Positions 1-8,714 of a DNA stretch of 34,104 nucleotides are shown piece by piece. The position numbers and the translations under genes are program-made. The first letter of the stretch is position 1, and each line of letters opens with the position of its first letter. The notes beneath the pieces were generated by a model. It saw only the letters and a list, made by a program, of their open reading frames with translations. It was not told where the DNA came from and made no database searches. The stretch is from CAYLNH01 sp964384625. Its GTDB lineage: Bacteria > Verrucomicrobiota > Lentisphaeria > JABSQK01. The stretch lies in assembly GCA_964384625.1 (NCBI GenBank), contig CAYLNH010000045.1:1-34104 (forward strand), in the 5' to 3' direction.

Positions 1-53
1 CGCCGTTTGCTCCGGAATTGGCAAAATGTTTGCCAATTCCGGAGCAAACGGCG
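1..53. repeat. Perfect 25-bp inverted repeat at the window edge
   Basis: Bases 1-25 are the exact reverse complement of bases 29-53, leaving a 3-nt loop (atg). The stem has no mismatch. It starts at the first base, so it may extend further left. There is no T-tract after it, so it is not a classical terminator on the + strand. It could be a genuine cruciform or terminator core shared with a gene to the left, or a fold-back artefact at a contig end. Confidence 0.85.
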
Positions 54-96
54 GGATTTCTGGTGTGCCGACTGAACTGAAGGGGGTGCAGATACT

Positions 97-115
97 CCCC
101 AAGCTGAGCTTGGGG
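97..115. terminator. Hairpin downstream of the REC-kinase gene
   Basis: CCCCAAGC (97-104), loop TGA, GCTTGGGG (108-115) is a perfect 8-bp GC-rich stem lying about 55 nt beyond the stop codon of the minus-strand kinase gene. No run of T follows on the minus strand. On the + strand it is followed by cttcttctc. A transcription-end role for the kinase gene is plausible but unproven. Confidence 0.35.
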
Positions 116-169
116 CTTCTTCTCGGAACGCAGAAACCCGATCCCGCACCCTTTTCGCGGCAGGTGAAG

Positions 170-1489
170 CTAGAACGGCTGGTCCTTGAGCGCTTCGAGT
201 TCGGCGAGGACATCGGTCATGTTCGCCGGGCGGTCTTCGGGGGTCTTGGCAAGACAGCGTTTGACCACGAGATCATTCCAGCCTTTGGGCACTCCGGGTC
301 GCCGGGAAGTCAACGGCGGGGGCGGGTCCTGGAGATGCTTGCGCAGCAATTCCATGGCGTTGCTGGCGGTGAACGGCGGCAAACCGGCGATCAGATGGTA
401 GAGACTCGCGCCGAAGGAATAGATGTCCGCACTGGGCGTGACATTGCGCCCTTCGAACTGCTCCGGCGCCATGTAGACCGGCGTGCCGATGGCGTACCCG
501 GTCTGCGTCAGCCGCACATCCCCGAGGGACAAGGCGATACCGAAGTCGCCGAGTTTGACATTCCGTTCCTTGGTGAGGAAGACGTTTTTCAATTTCACAT
601 CGCGATGCACGACGTCTTTCGAGTGGATGTGTTCCAGCGCCTGCGCCAGGGCCACGGCGACATTGTGGATCACCTCGAATTCGACCACGTGTTTGTCGGC
701 ACAGAAGACTTCCAGATTGGTGCCGTCGATAAATTCCATGACGTAGTAAAGCAGGCTCCGGTGCTGGCCCTGGTCCACCAGCCGGATCACGTGCGGGTGA
801 TCGAAGCGCGACATCAGGTTTGCTTCGCGCTCGAACCGTTCAACAACATCTTCGTACTCCATCGCCTGCTGGGTCAGGATTTTGACGACCACCGGATCGC
901 CGTCGCGATTGGCCTTATAGATGGCGACGGAACCGCTCCAGGCCAGAGATTTCTCGATGCTGTACGGCCCGATGGTGCTGAGGTCGAGCAGATCGGCGGC
1001 CATACCGGGGGTGGTCTGCTCCCGTTGATCCGGATCGGCCGACAGCTTTGCCGCCCGCGACAGGTGCAGGATGACGCGGGACGACAGCTCCTTCGGGCTG
1101 ATCGGTTTGGTCAGAAAATCATCGGCCCCGGACTCAATATAGCGGGCGTGGTGCTGTTCAATGTTGAAGCCGGTGATCAACATGACCGGGACGAACCGGT
1201 CGATGGCGCTCTTGATCGTCTTGCAGACCTCGAAGCCGTTGATGTTCGGCAGCATGATATCGAGCAGGACAAGGTCTACATGCTGTTTGTCGTGGACCGG
1301 TTTGCGGTCCTTCATCGCGGGGTGATCGACCCCGAGGATATCCAGCGCTTCGAAGCCGGAACTGGCGGTGATCACATTCTGAAAGCCCTGCCGCTGGAGG
1401 ACGATGCCGATCAACCGGGAGATGCTCTTCTCGTCATCGACAACGAGGATCGTCTTGCCGTGCAGATGCTCTGGTGCTTTCTCCATCAT
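170..1489 (-). CDS. Response regulator receiver fused to a serine/threonine protein kinase
   Basis: A 439-residue cytoplasmic signalling protein. Residues ~12-145 form a CheY-like receiver: acidic pair D18-D19, phospho-acceptor D77 in LVLLDIML, K128 in TKPI. An extra stretch of about 15 residues lies before the D77 strand. Residues ~175-435 are a Hanks-type kinase: VVVKIL with K203, E222, HRD at 295-297 with K299 and N302, DFG 315-317, APE 341-343. The glycine loop is degenerate (SLAWSGSVAIYKA instead of GxGxxG), but every catalytic residue is present, so activity is expected. No transmembrane segment is seen. The likely logic is phosphorelay input controlling Ser/Thr phosphorylation output. 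The gene stands alone, facing away from yebC. ATG at 1489 or the adjacent ATG at 1486 could start; no strong Shine-Dalgarno separates them. Confidence 0.93.
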   Translation of the reverse strand: MMEKAPEHLHGKTILVVDDEKSISRLIGIVLQRQGFQNVITASSGFEALDILGVDHPAMKDRKPVHDKQHVDLVLLDIMLPNINGFEVCKTIKSAIDRFVPVMLITGFNIEQHHARYIESGADDFLTKPISPKELSSRVILHLSRAAKLSADPDQREQTTPGMAADLLDLSTIGPYSIEKSLAWSGSVAIYKANRDGDPVVVKILTQQAMEYEDVVERFEREANLMSRFDHPHVIRLVDQGQHRSLLYYVMEFIDGTNLEVFCADKHVVEFEVIHNVAVALAQALEHIHSKDVVHRDVKLKNVFLTKERNVKLGDFGIALSLGDVRLTQTGYAIGTPVYMAPEQFEGRNVTPSADIYSFGASLYHLIAGLPPFTASNAMELLRKHLQDPPPPLTSRRPGVPKGWNDLVVKRCLAKTPEDRPANMTDVLAELEALKDQPF

Positions 1490-1731
1490 AAGCCGGTGTC
1501 ACCGTTGGGGGCTCGCCCCGGGGCTGGCGATTTTTCGCAACGCTGTTTCGCTTATCACCATACTCGGTGCCTGCAGGTCTTGCAAGCAGCCGCGGCGTTT
1601 GAAATCGGGCCTGCCTTGCCGCATAGTATGAGCCGGCAATTCCCTGCCCGCCGAAAGCGGCATCCCGGGACCAGCTTCAATCCGGCCCGGACGATTTGCC
1701 CGATCTGTCAGCCCGAACCCCAGGAGCGTTC

Positions 1732-2499
1732 ATGTCCGGACACAATAAGTGGTCAACCATCAAGCATAAAAAGGCTCGCACCGACGCCAGGCGCGGCAAG
1801 GCCTTCTCGCGTCTGAGCAAAGAGATCATCCTCGCCGCCAAACTCGGCGGCGGCGACATGGATACGAACTCGCGGCTGCGCACCGCCGTCAATTCCGCCA
1901 AGGCCGTGAACGTCCCGAACGACAATATCGAACGGGCCATCAAGAAGGGCTGTGGCGAGCTCGGCGGCGAGGTCATGGATGAACTGACCTACGAGGCCTA
2001 CGGCCCCGGCGGCGTGGCCATGATCATCGACTGCCTGACCGACAACCGCAACCGTACCGCCGCCGACATCCGACACATCCTGACCAAAGCCAATGCCAAC
2101 CTGGCGGAGACCGGGGCGGTCGCCTTCATGTTCGAGCGCAAGGCCCGCTTCATCATCGAAGGCGAGCACGCCGATGAAGTCGCCCTCATGGAGCTCTTCT
2201 TCGATGCCGAAGTCGATGTCGAGGACATCAGCATCGATGACGGCATGGCGGAGGTCATTGCCCCGCCGGAAGCCTTCGACAGCGTCGTCAGTGTGCTGGA
2301 GGACAAAGGCATTACCCCGTCGGAATCCGGGGTCGTGCGGATCGCCGGGACCCAGGTGCCGGTGCCGGACGCCAAGGTCGCCGGCCAGATCACCGGCCTG
2401 ATCGATACGCTCGAGGACCACGACGACGTCCAGGACGTCTACTCGAACGCCGACATCCCGGATGCGATTCTGGAGCAGTTGAGCAACGAACAGGGATAG
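1732..2499 (+). CDS. yebC: YebC/PmpR family protein
   Basis: A 255-residue member of the YebC/TACO1 family. The family start MSGHNKWSTIKHKK is intact, so I begin at the ATG at 1732 rather than at in-frame codons upstream. Further family signatures are KEIILAAKLGG, the NVPNDNIERAIKKG block and the YEAYGPGGVAMIIDCLTDN block. Family members are described as DNA-binding regulators or, more recently, as ribosome-associated factors that help translation of difficult sequences; the sequence does not tell which applies. The gene often neighbours ruvC-ruvA-ruvB in bacteria, but here ruvAB is about 18 kb away and ruvC is absent. Its stop codon is 4 nt before the next start, so it is probably cotranscribed with the transporter. 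Confidence 0.96.
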   Translation: MSGHNKWSTIKHKKARTDARRGKAFSRLSKEIILAAKLGGGDMDTNSRLRTAVNSAKAVNVPNDNIERAIKKGCGELGGEVMDELTYEAYGPGGVAMIIDCLTDNRNRTAADIRHILTKANANLAETGAVAFMFERKARFIIEGEHADEVALMELFFDAEVDVEDISIDDGMAEVIAPPEAFDSVVSVLEDKGITPSESGVVRIAGTQVPVPDAKVAGQITGLIDTLEDHDDVQDVYSNADIPDAILEQLSNEQG

Positions 2500-2503
2500 T
2501 ACC

Positions 2504-3760
2504 TTGTCCACTCCGCGGCGGAGCATGGTCAGCTGGGCCCTCTATGATTGGGCCAACTCGGCCTTTGCGACAACGGTTCTGGCGGCGTTTTTCCCCATTT
2601 TCTTCCGGCACTTCTGGAACGGCAACGCGGCCGACACGACCCTGAAACTCGGGCTGGGGCACGCTGCGGTCGGCCTCATCGTGGCCGTCCTGGCGCCCAC
2701 CCTGGGCGCAATAGCCGACCGTGCCGGCCGCCGCAAGTTCGGCATTCTGGTGTTCGCCGCGATCGGCATCCTGGCCACCGCCGGCATGGCCCTGCCGGGC
2801 GCCGGCGCCTGGATTTTCGGCCTCGCCCTGTTCGTGGTGGCCATGGTCGGCTTTGCCGTCGGCAACGCCTTTTACGACTCACTGCTGGGGGATGTCTGCC
2901 GGCCCCGCCAACAGGACTTCGTCTCCGCTCTGGGCTATGCCTTCGGCTATCTCGGCGGGGGCATTCTGTTCGCCTTCAACATCTGGCTCTACCATCACCT
3001 GAAAGACCCCGCCGACCCCTCGCGCGCGGCCCTGGCAATCCGGATCTCGTTTGTCACCGTCGCCGTCTGGTGGGCATTGTTCAGCATCCCCTTGTTCGTC
3101 TTTGTGCACGAACGCCGGCCGGTGTCGCCGCCGCCGCCGGGACGCGCCCTGCGGGCCACGTTCCGGCAGCTCCGCGGCACCTTGAAGCAGATCCTGGAGT
3201 CGCGCTCGCTCTGGCTCTTCCTGCTGGCGTACTTCTGCTATATCGACGGCGTCAACACCATCGTCAAGATGGCCCTGGACTATTGCCTGGCGCTGAAGAT
3301 CGTCTCGACCGGGGACGCGATGCTGGCGCTGCTGCTGGTGCAGCTGGTCGGTTTCCCGGCGGCCCTGGCATACGGCAAACTGGGGGCGCGGTTCGGCGCC
3401 AAGGCCGGCGTGTTTGTCGGCGTCATGGCGTACGCGGCGCTGACGATCTGGAGCATCTTCATGCGGACCCGGCTGGAGTTCTACGGTCTCGCCGTCTGCC
3501 TGGCACTGGTCCAGGGCGGCGTGCAGGCGCTGAGCCGCTCGCTGTACAGCAAACTGATTCCGGCAGACCGCACGGCCGAGTACTTCGGGATCTACAACAT
3601 CCTCGGCAAGTTCGAGTCCATCCTCGGCCCGGCGCTGGTGGGGTTGACGGCGCACTTCGGCGACAAACGACTGGGGATCGCCGCCTTGTTCCCGTTGTTC
3701 CTCATCGGCGGTCTGCTGTTGCTTCGCGTCAAGGTGGAGACGCCGCCGGCGGACGACTGA
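2504..3760 (+). CDS. MFS transporter of the UMF1 (Atg22-like) family
   Basis: A 418-residue polytopic membrane protein with about 12 hydrophobic segments. The N-terminal SWALYDWANSAFATTV signature is characteristic of the UMF1/Atg22-like major facilitator subfamily. A typical MFS loop (GAIADRAGRRKFG) follows the third segment. In eukaryotes Atg22 exports amino acids from vacuoles; substrates of the bacterial members are generally unknown. I chose the TTG at 2504, which follows AGGGA in the yebC 3' end at suitable spacing. The ATG at 2525 is an alternative that still keeps the signature. It lies 4 nt after yebC, implying coupling. Its stop faces the convergent unit at 3812. Confidence 0.9.
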   Translation: MSTPRRSMVSWALYDWANSAFATTVLAAFFPIFFRHFWNGNAADTTLKLGLGHAAVGLIVAVLAPTLGAIADRAGRRKFGILVFAAIGILATAGMALPGAGAWIFGLALFVVAMVGFAVGNAFYDSLLGDVCRPRQQDFVSALGYAFGYLGGGILFAFNIWLYHHLKDPADPSRAALAIRISFVTVAVWWALFSIPLFVFVHERRPVSPPPPGRALRATFRQLRGTLKQILESRSLWLFLLAYFCYIDGVNTIVKMALDYCLALKIVSTGDAMLALLLVQLVGFPAALAYGKLGARFGAKAGVFVGVMAYAALTIWSIFMRTRLEFYGLAVCLALVQGGVQALSRSLYSKLIPADRTAEYFGIYNILGKFESILGPALVGLTAHFGDKRLGIAALFPLFLIGGLLLLRVKVETPPADD

Positions 3761-3811
3761 ACGGAGCCAACGCGATTCGCCGACGCCTGGCGTGGTCACC
3801 GGCGACGGCGG

Positions 3812-4111
3812 TTACTGAATGCCGACGGCTTTTTCAATCGATTCCAGTTCCTTCCGGAACATGTCGAGTTCGTTCGGCTCGATGCGGCCGTCATTGAGGA
3901 TTCGGCGGATGATGTTGTCGTGATCAACCCAACGCATCAGACCAACGCGTTCGCCGTTGCGCGCTTTCTCGCGGATGACATTCAGTCGTTGGACCAGTTT
4001 GTCACGGTCTGCCTGATCCAGCTCGGCATTCTTAACGGAACTAACGGATCTACGCCTCCGACTCCTCGCGGCGGCGTTTGGCCAGCAGGACCAGATCGCG
4101 AAGCTGCTCAA
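3812..4111 (-). CDS. Short frame overlapping the 3' end of the permease gene; start uncertain
   Basis: The open frame ends at 3812 and has a believable helical, charged C-terminal part (from NAELDQADRDK through GLMRWVDHDNIIRRIL to ESIEKAVGIQ). The only start in frame is a TTG at 4111, inside the last 62 nt of the permease gene in another frame, and the first ~27 residues read like a shadow (SRRRRSVSS). No ATG or GTG lies between 4050 and the convincing part. It is therefore either a TTG-initiated small protein coupled to the permease, an extension of the permease reached by frameshifting, or a remnant. No function can be assigned. Confidence 0.4.
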   Translation of the reverse strand: MSSFAIWSCWPNAAARSRRRRSVSSVKNAELDQADRDKLVQRLNVIREKARNGERVGLMRWVDHDNIIRRILNDGRIEPNELDMFRKELESIEKAVGIQ

Positions 4112-5957
4112 TGCTGTTGGCTTTCAGCCACTTCTTGTCGAAGTCCGGGGTCTCGACAATGTGCGCGATGTTCATCAAGGCGCGCAGATGGAAGTTGCGT
4201 TCGTCGCTGGAGCCGACCAGGACGAAGGCAACGTGGACGGTGGGACTGAGTTCGGAGAAGACAACCCCCTCTTTACAGCGGGCCATGAGCAGATCGAACA
4301 CGTGCTCGCCGTCGACCAGAACATGCGGCACCGCCAGCCCCGGCCGCAGAACGGTGCTGGACTCTTTCTCACGACGGAGAAAGCGCCGTTTCAAGTAGTC
4401 CGGTTCGGCATCGATCCGTTTGGCGACTTCGGTACTGATCTTATCGAAGAACTCAGTCGCCTTCAGCGGGCCGTCAAAGTCGAGGATGGCGGCATCTTTG
4501 ACGAGGTGGTCGAAGCGGTCGAGCGAGATCTCGTCGCGGTCAATGGTAATCTGTTTCAGCTCCTCCTCGAGGCCGCGCTGCAGGAGTTCGGGGGCGATCG
4601 CCCGTTTCACCATATAGACAAAGGCCGACTGCCGGTCGATCCGGCGGTGAACGTAGGCGACGTACCAGATGAGCGCGACCAGCAGGAAGCCGGCGGTCAA
4701 CGCCAGCGGGACCGCGCCCATTTCGACGATCAGGAAACCGAGGACGATGACCGAGATGATCTGCAGCCACGGGCACAGCGGCGAACGGAAGGTGGGACGG
4801 TAGTTCTGCAGGCCGCTTTTGCGCATGATGACCACCGAGATGTTTACCATCGCGAACATCAGAATCATCATGGTCGACGCTGTCTTGACCAGATCCTCGA
4901 TGGAAAGAAACAGAATACAGATGATGAAGAACGTTGTAATGCCGATGGAAATGTACGGCGTTGCCGCGCGCTTGCCGGTCTTGGCCAGAATCTCGGGCAG
5001 CAGACCGTCGCGACTCATCGCCATCGGCGAACGCGAGGCCGCCAGAATACCGGAGTTCGCCGTCGTGGCGAACGCCAGAAACGCCGCGATCGCCACAATC
5101 ACCGTACCCGTCCGCCCAAGGATCTCCTGCGCCCCGTCGGCGATCGGCGTGTAGGATTGGGCCAGCAGATCGGCGTCCGCGGTACTGTCGGTCAATCCGA
5201 CCGTGACGAAGACAACCAGGACATACAACAGGCAGACGCTGATGAACGCGGCGAACATGCCGAGCGGCAGATTGCGCGAGGGGTTCTTCACTTCCTCGCC
5301 GACGCTGGCGACCTTGGTCAGACCGCCGTAGGAGACGAAGACCATCCCGGCGACCGCGAACACCGAGGGCAGGCCGTAGGGCATGAACCTCTGCGGCGCC
5401 CCGGTCTTGAACGTCTCGAAGGCCGGCACGTCGACCGCCGGCAGGCCCTTGACCACGTAGACCACAAGAATCCCGAGCAGGCCGGCCACCAGGGACACCT
5501 GCAGCCGCCCCGCACCTTTTGCGCTCACCAGATTGATCGCCATAAAAAGCAGGCAGGCGACTAGGGCGATGACCTTGATGTTCCAATCGCCGTAGTCCGG
5601 CAGGACGTCCTTAAGTAAAGCGGCGCCGACAACACCGATGCCGATCAGGGCGAAAGCGGCCTTGAGCGCAATAGACAGCCAGTTGGCGAAACCGGCCAGC
5701 GTCCCGGCGAGCGGGCCGAGACTGCGCTCGATATAGACATAGCTGCCGCCGGCCTTGGGCATCGCCGTGGCCAGTTCGGTCTGCGCCAGGATCACGGGGA
5801 TCATCAGCAGGCCCGACAAGGCATAGGCGAGAATCACCGCGGGCCCCGCCCGATTGTAGGCGATCCCGGGAAGGACAAACAGCCCTGAACTGATCATCGC
5901 CCCTGCCGCAATGCTGAAAACACCCGGAAATCCGAGCTCTTTCTTTAGCATCTGCAC
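4050..5957 (-). CDS. APC-superfamily amino-acid permease with C-terminal PTS EIIA-type domain
   Basis: A 635-residue protein. Residues ~8-430 form an APC transporter of about 12 membrane segments, starting with the family motif around AAGAMISSGLFVLPG, where helix 1 is broken at the substrate site, and KAGGSYVYIERSLGP. Residues ~480-630 resemble the EIIA domain of fructose/mannitol-type phosphotransferase systems. The phospho-accepting histidine context is retained: H545 in LAVPHVL, followed by the hydrophobic FVLVGSSDE strand. Family knowledge suggests the EIIA-like part regulates the transporter, by phosphorylation or as a sensor, rather than moving sugar. No other PTS genes are in the window. 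The ATG at 5957 starts the conserved LKKELGFPGVFSIAAG block. The substrate is unknown. Confidence 0.92.
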   Translation of the reverse strand: MQMLKKELGFPGVFSIAAGAMISSGLFVLPGIAYNRAGPAVILAYALSGLLMIPVILAQTELATAMPKAGGSYVYIERSLGPLAGTLAGFANWLSIALKAAFALIGIGVVGAALLKDVLPDYGDWNIKVIALVACLLFMAINLVSAKGAGRLQVSLVAGLLGILVVYVVKGLPAVDVPAFETFKTGAPQRFMPYGLPSVFAVAGMVFVSYGGLTKVASVGEEVKNPSRNLPLGMFAAFISVCLLYVLVVFVTVGLTDSTADADLLAQSYTPIADGAQEILGRTGTVIVAIAAFLAFATTANSGILAASRSPMAMSRDGLLPEILAKTGKRAATPYISIGITTFFIICILFLSIEDLVKTASTMMILMFAMVNISVVIMRKSGLQNYRPTFRSPLCPWLQIISVIVLGFLIVEMGAVPLALTAGFLLVALIWYVAYVHRRIDRQSAFVYMVKRAIAPELLQRGLEEELKQITIDRDEISLDRFDHLVKDAAILDFDGPLKATEFFDKISTEVAKRIDAEPDYLKRRFLRREKESSTVLRPGLAVPHVLVDGEHVFDLLMARCKEGVVFSELSPTVHVAFVLVGSSDERNFHLRALMNIAHIVETPDFDKKWLKANSIEQLRDLVLLAKRRREESEA

Positions 5958-6147
5958 TTATGCCTTTCCATGGTCGACCCTCCGTGCATAAAATACTGTC
6001 GGCCCGCCCAACCTGCAAGCAGACAATCCAACGTACACAGTTGCGTCCAGGAGATGCGGCGTCGCGGGGCGAGGGGGGCGGATCACCGCCGGGACAGGGG
6101 AACGCTCCGTGTCACCGGCGCACCGCGTCCACGGCGCAGCGCGGGCC

Positions 6148-6687
6148 TCAGGGCTGCTCCTCTTCGGAGGTCGCTTCCGCCTCGACGTCGATGACGTCGT
6201 CGCCGAACCGGCGCGGTTCGCTGAAGGGCTGCCCCCCCATATTGCCGCCGGCGCCCAGCGGCGAGAAGTTGGTGGTGATGTTCAGCTTCTTCTTGAACCG
6301 GTTGACCAATCGGTCGGCCAGCCAGCCGCGCGTCTTGGGGATCAGCAGGAGGAACCCGGTGATATCCGTCAGGATGCCGGGGGTAATCAGCAGGGCGCCG
6401 GCGATCAGGATCAGCAGGCCTTCGACGATCTCCCTGCCGGGCAGTTGCCCTTGGGCCAGCATCGTCTTGATCCGGGTCCAGGCCTTCCAGCCCTGGCGTT
6501 TGGCCAGAAAGGAGCCGATCATGCCCGTCACCAGAATAATGGCGATGGCCAGCAGCCAGCTTTCCGTGACGTTGACCACAATGAATAACAGGACGAGTTC
6601 GACGATCGGAATGATCGTGAACGCGAGCAGCAGGTACAGCAGGATGCGCAAATGGAAGTACTCTCTTGGGGATTCGGGGATGAACAT
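6148..6687 (-). CDS. fxsA: FxsA family membrane protein
   Basis: A 179-residue membrane protein. It has the FxsA pattern: a hydrophobic N-terminal pair (LLYLLLAFTIIPIVELVLLF and SWLLAIAIILVTGMIGSFLA), the RQGWKAWTRIKTMLAQGQLP loop, and a third segment around LILIAGALLITPGILTDITG. A long acidic, probably cytoplasmic tail follows. In E. coli FxsA is linked to relief of F-plasmid exclusion of phage T7; its physiological role is unclear. I start at ATG 6687. A TTG at 6705 would add six residues with no better Shine-Dalgarno. It lies downstream of the peptide-binding protein gene but in the opposite direction. Confidence 0.88.
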   Translation of the reverse strand: MFIPESPREYFHLRILLYLLLAFTIIPIVELVLLFIVVNVTESWLLAIAIILVTGMIGSFLAKRQGWKAWTRIKTMLAQGQLPGREIVEGLLILIAGALLITPGILTDITGFLLLIPKTRGWLADRLVNRFKKKLNITTNFSPLGAGGNMGGQPFSEPRRFGDDVIDVEAEATSEEEQP

Positions 6688-6904
6688 AGGCGGCCGACTC
6701 CACAACTCAAGACGCAGTCTCTGGAAAGAGATGTCAGCGGGGAGTGGGGGCGCGGAAGTGCCGGGAGAACGTTGGGGCTCGCCCCCCCGGAGAGGCGTTG
6801 GCCGGCGGCGGCCCCGCTTGCCCCTGCATTGTCGGCGCCGCGCGCTCAGATGGAAAACCGAAACGTATTCGGTACATTAGGCGAAACCAACCTGGGAGAA
6901 CCAC

Positions 6905-8623
6905 ATGCGCAGATTGATCCTTGCGATTGCCGTCGTGCTTATTGCCGTACAACTCGGATGCAGAAAGACCGGCGACCGGCCGCAAACAGCCGACCGGAAA
7001 CCAGCCGAGCTGAACCAGGAACTCCGGATCGCCATGAGCCAGGAGTTCGAAAACCCGAACCCGTTGATCATGCAGATGGCGGCCACCTCGTATATCTACC
7101 GCATGTGCGGCCGCACCTTGAACGTGTTGACGCCGGACGGCAACACCGCCACCCAGCTGGCAGTGGAAACGCCCGGTGTCGGCAACGGCGCCACACTGTA
7201 CGAAGAAGACGGCAAGCGCAAACTGAAGGTGACCTGGGAGATCAAGCCGGACGCGAACTGGGGCGATGGCCAACCGGTCACCGGCCATGACGTGGCGTTC
7301 TCCTGGGAAATCGGCAAGAGCGACAACGTCTCCGTCGGCGAGAAAGAGATCTACAATAATATTGAAAAGATCGAGGTCGACCCGGACAACCCGAAGGTCT
7401 TCACCATCTACTACAAGATCGCCAAATGGGACTTCTACCGGATGTACTCCTTCTACATCGTCCCGAAACACCTCGAGGAACCGGTCTTCAAGGAGTTCGG
7501 CGCCGAGAAACTCGGCTACGACAAGAACAGTAAATACACCACGGATCCGACCAATCCCGGTTTGTATAACGGCCCATATCGCGTTGCCGAAGTCAAGCTG
7601 GGCAGCCATGTCATCCTGGTGCCGAACAAGGAGTTCGCCGGCAAACAGCCCACCATCCGGAAGATCATCCTGCGGTTCATCCCGGAAACCGCGACCCTGA
7701 CGGCAAACCTGCTGGCCGGCGGCGTCGACATGATCGCCAACCTCGGACTCAACTTCGATCAGGCCCTGGCGTTCCGCAAGCAGGTGGCCGCTGACAGCTT
7801 GCCGTACAACGTCAATTTCAAGCCGGGCCTGGTCTACGAACACATCGACCTGAAGCTGACCAACCCGATCCTCAACGACATCAAGGTCCGCAAAGCCCTG
7901 GTCTACGCCATCAACCGCGACGCACTCTGCAAAGCCCTGTTCGAGGGCGAACAGACCAAGGCAATCCACAACATCGCGCCCATCGATCCGTGGTACACCG
8001 ACAGCACGGACAAGGTGGTCCTTTACCGCTATTCCGTCCGCCAGGCCAAGGACCTCCTGAACGAAGCCGGCTGGATCATGGCAGACGACGGCTACCGCTA
8101 CAAAGACGGGACGAAACTGTCGCTCCAGCTGATGACGACCGCCGGCAACAAGGTACGGGCCAAGGTGCAGCAGTGGCTGCAGAACGAGTGGCAAAAGGTG
8201 GGCGTCGAGATCACGATCAAGAACGAACCGGCGAATGTCTACTTCGGCGAAACGGTCCGCAAGGGCACCTACCCGGCGATGGCCATGTTCGCCTGGATCT
8301 CCAGCCCGGAGAACAGCCCGCGCTCAACCTTCCACAGCGAGAATATCCCCACCGAAGAGAACTCCCATTCCGGCCAGAATTCCGGCGGCTGGATCAACAA
8401 AGACGTGGACCGCCTGATCGAGGAGCTCGAAGCCGAGTTCGACCCGGACAAGCGCCTGCCGCTGATCCACAAGATCCTCTGGTACTACACCGACGAAGTC
8501 CCCGTGATCCCGCTGTACTACCGCTCGAACACCTCGGTTACGCCGAAGTCCATGCGCGGCTACAGACTCAGCGGCCACCAGTACAGCGCCGCCAACCACG
8601 TCGAGGAATGGTACTTCGAGTAG
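6905..8623 (+). CDS. Family 5 extracellular solute-binding protein (peptide/oligopeptide type)
   Basis: A 572-residue exported binding protein of the DppA/OppA class. The N-terminus is a signal peptide ending in VQLGC. The cysteine at residue 19 suggests a lipoprotein, although the -3 position is Q rather than L or V. The family 5 framework is present: WEIKPDANWGDGQPVTGHDVAFSW near residue 115, the KVRKALVYAINRDALCKALF block, the YSVRQAKDLLNEAG block and the C-terminal DEVPVIPLYYRSN. It would deliver peptides or another solute to an ABC permease. The DppB-type permease gene at 9394 is the obvious partner, although a divergent ferritin-like gene sits between them. No DppC or ATPase gene is nearby. 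Confidence 0.93.
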   Translation: MRRLILAIAVVLIAVQLGCRKTGDRPQTADRKPAELNQELRIAMSQEFENPNPLIMQMAATSYIYRMCGRTLNVLTPDGNTATQLAVETPGVGNGATLYEEDGKRKLKVTWEIKPDANWGDGQPVTGHDVAFSWEIGKSDNVSVGEKEIYNNIEKIEVDPDNPKVFTIYYKIAKWDFYRMYSFYIVPKHLEEPVFKEFGAEKLGYDKNSKYTTDPTNPGLYNGPYRVAEVKLGSHVILVPNKEFAGKQPTIRKIILRFIPETATLTANLLAGGVDMIANLGLNFDQALAFRKQVAADSLPYNVNFKPGLVYEHIDLKLTNPILNDIKVRKALVYAINRDALCKALFEGEQTKAIHNIAPIDPWYTDSTDKVVLYRYSVRQAKDLLNEAGWIMADDGYRYKDGTKLSLQLMTTAGNKVRAKVQQWLQNEWQKVGVEITIKNEPANVYFGETVRKGTYPAMAMFAWISSPENSPRSTFHSENIPTEENSHSGQNSGGWINKDVDRLIEELEAEFDPDKRLPLIHKILWYYTDEVPVIPLYYRSNTSVTPKSMRGYRLSGHQYSAANHVEEWYFE

Positions 8624-8714
8624 GACTGCCATGCGTCCGGCGGCAAGGGCTTCGGTGAGCGAATCGAAGGAATCGACCGGGCCGGACTCAGATTCTGATC
8701 AACAGCCTGGCGTT

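Noticed and set aside
26..1816. 596-codon + strand open frame opposite the REC-kinase gene
   Set aside because: It is the GC-rich antisense shadow of a gene with full kinase motifs; the translated sequence is Gln/Asp/His-rich with no family features.
4161..5564. 467-codon + strand open frame
   Set aside because: Antisense shadow of the APC permease, extremely charged and low in hydrophobics.
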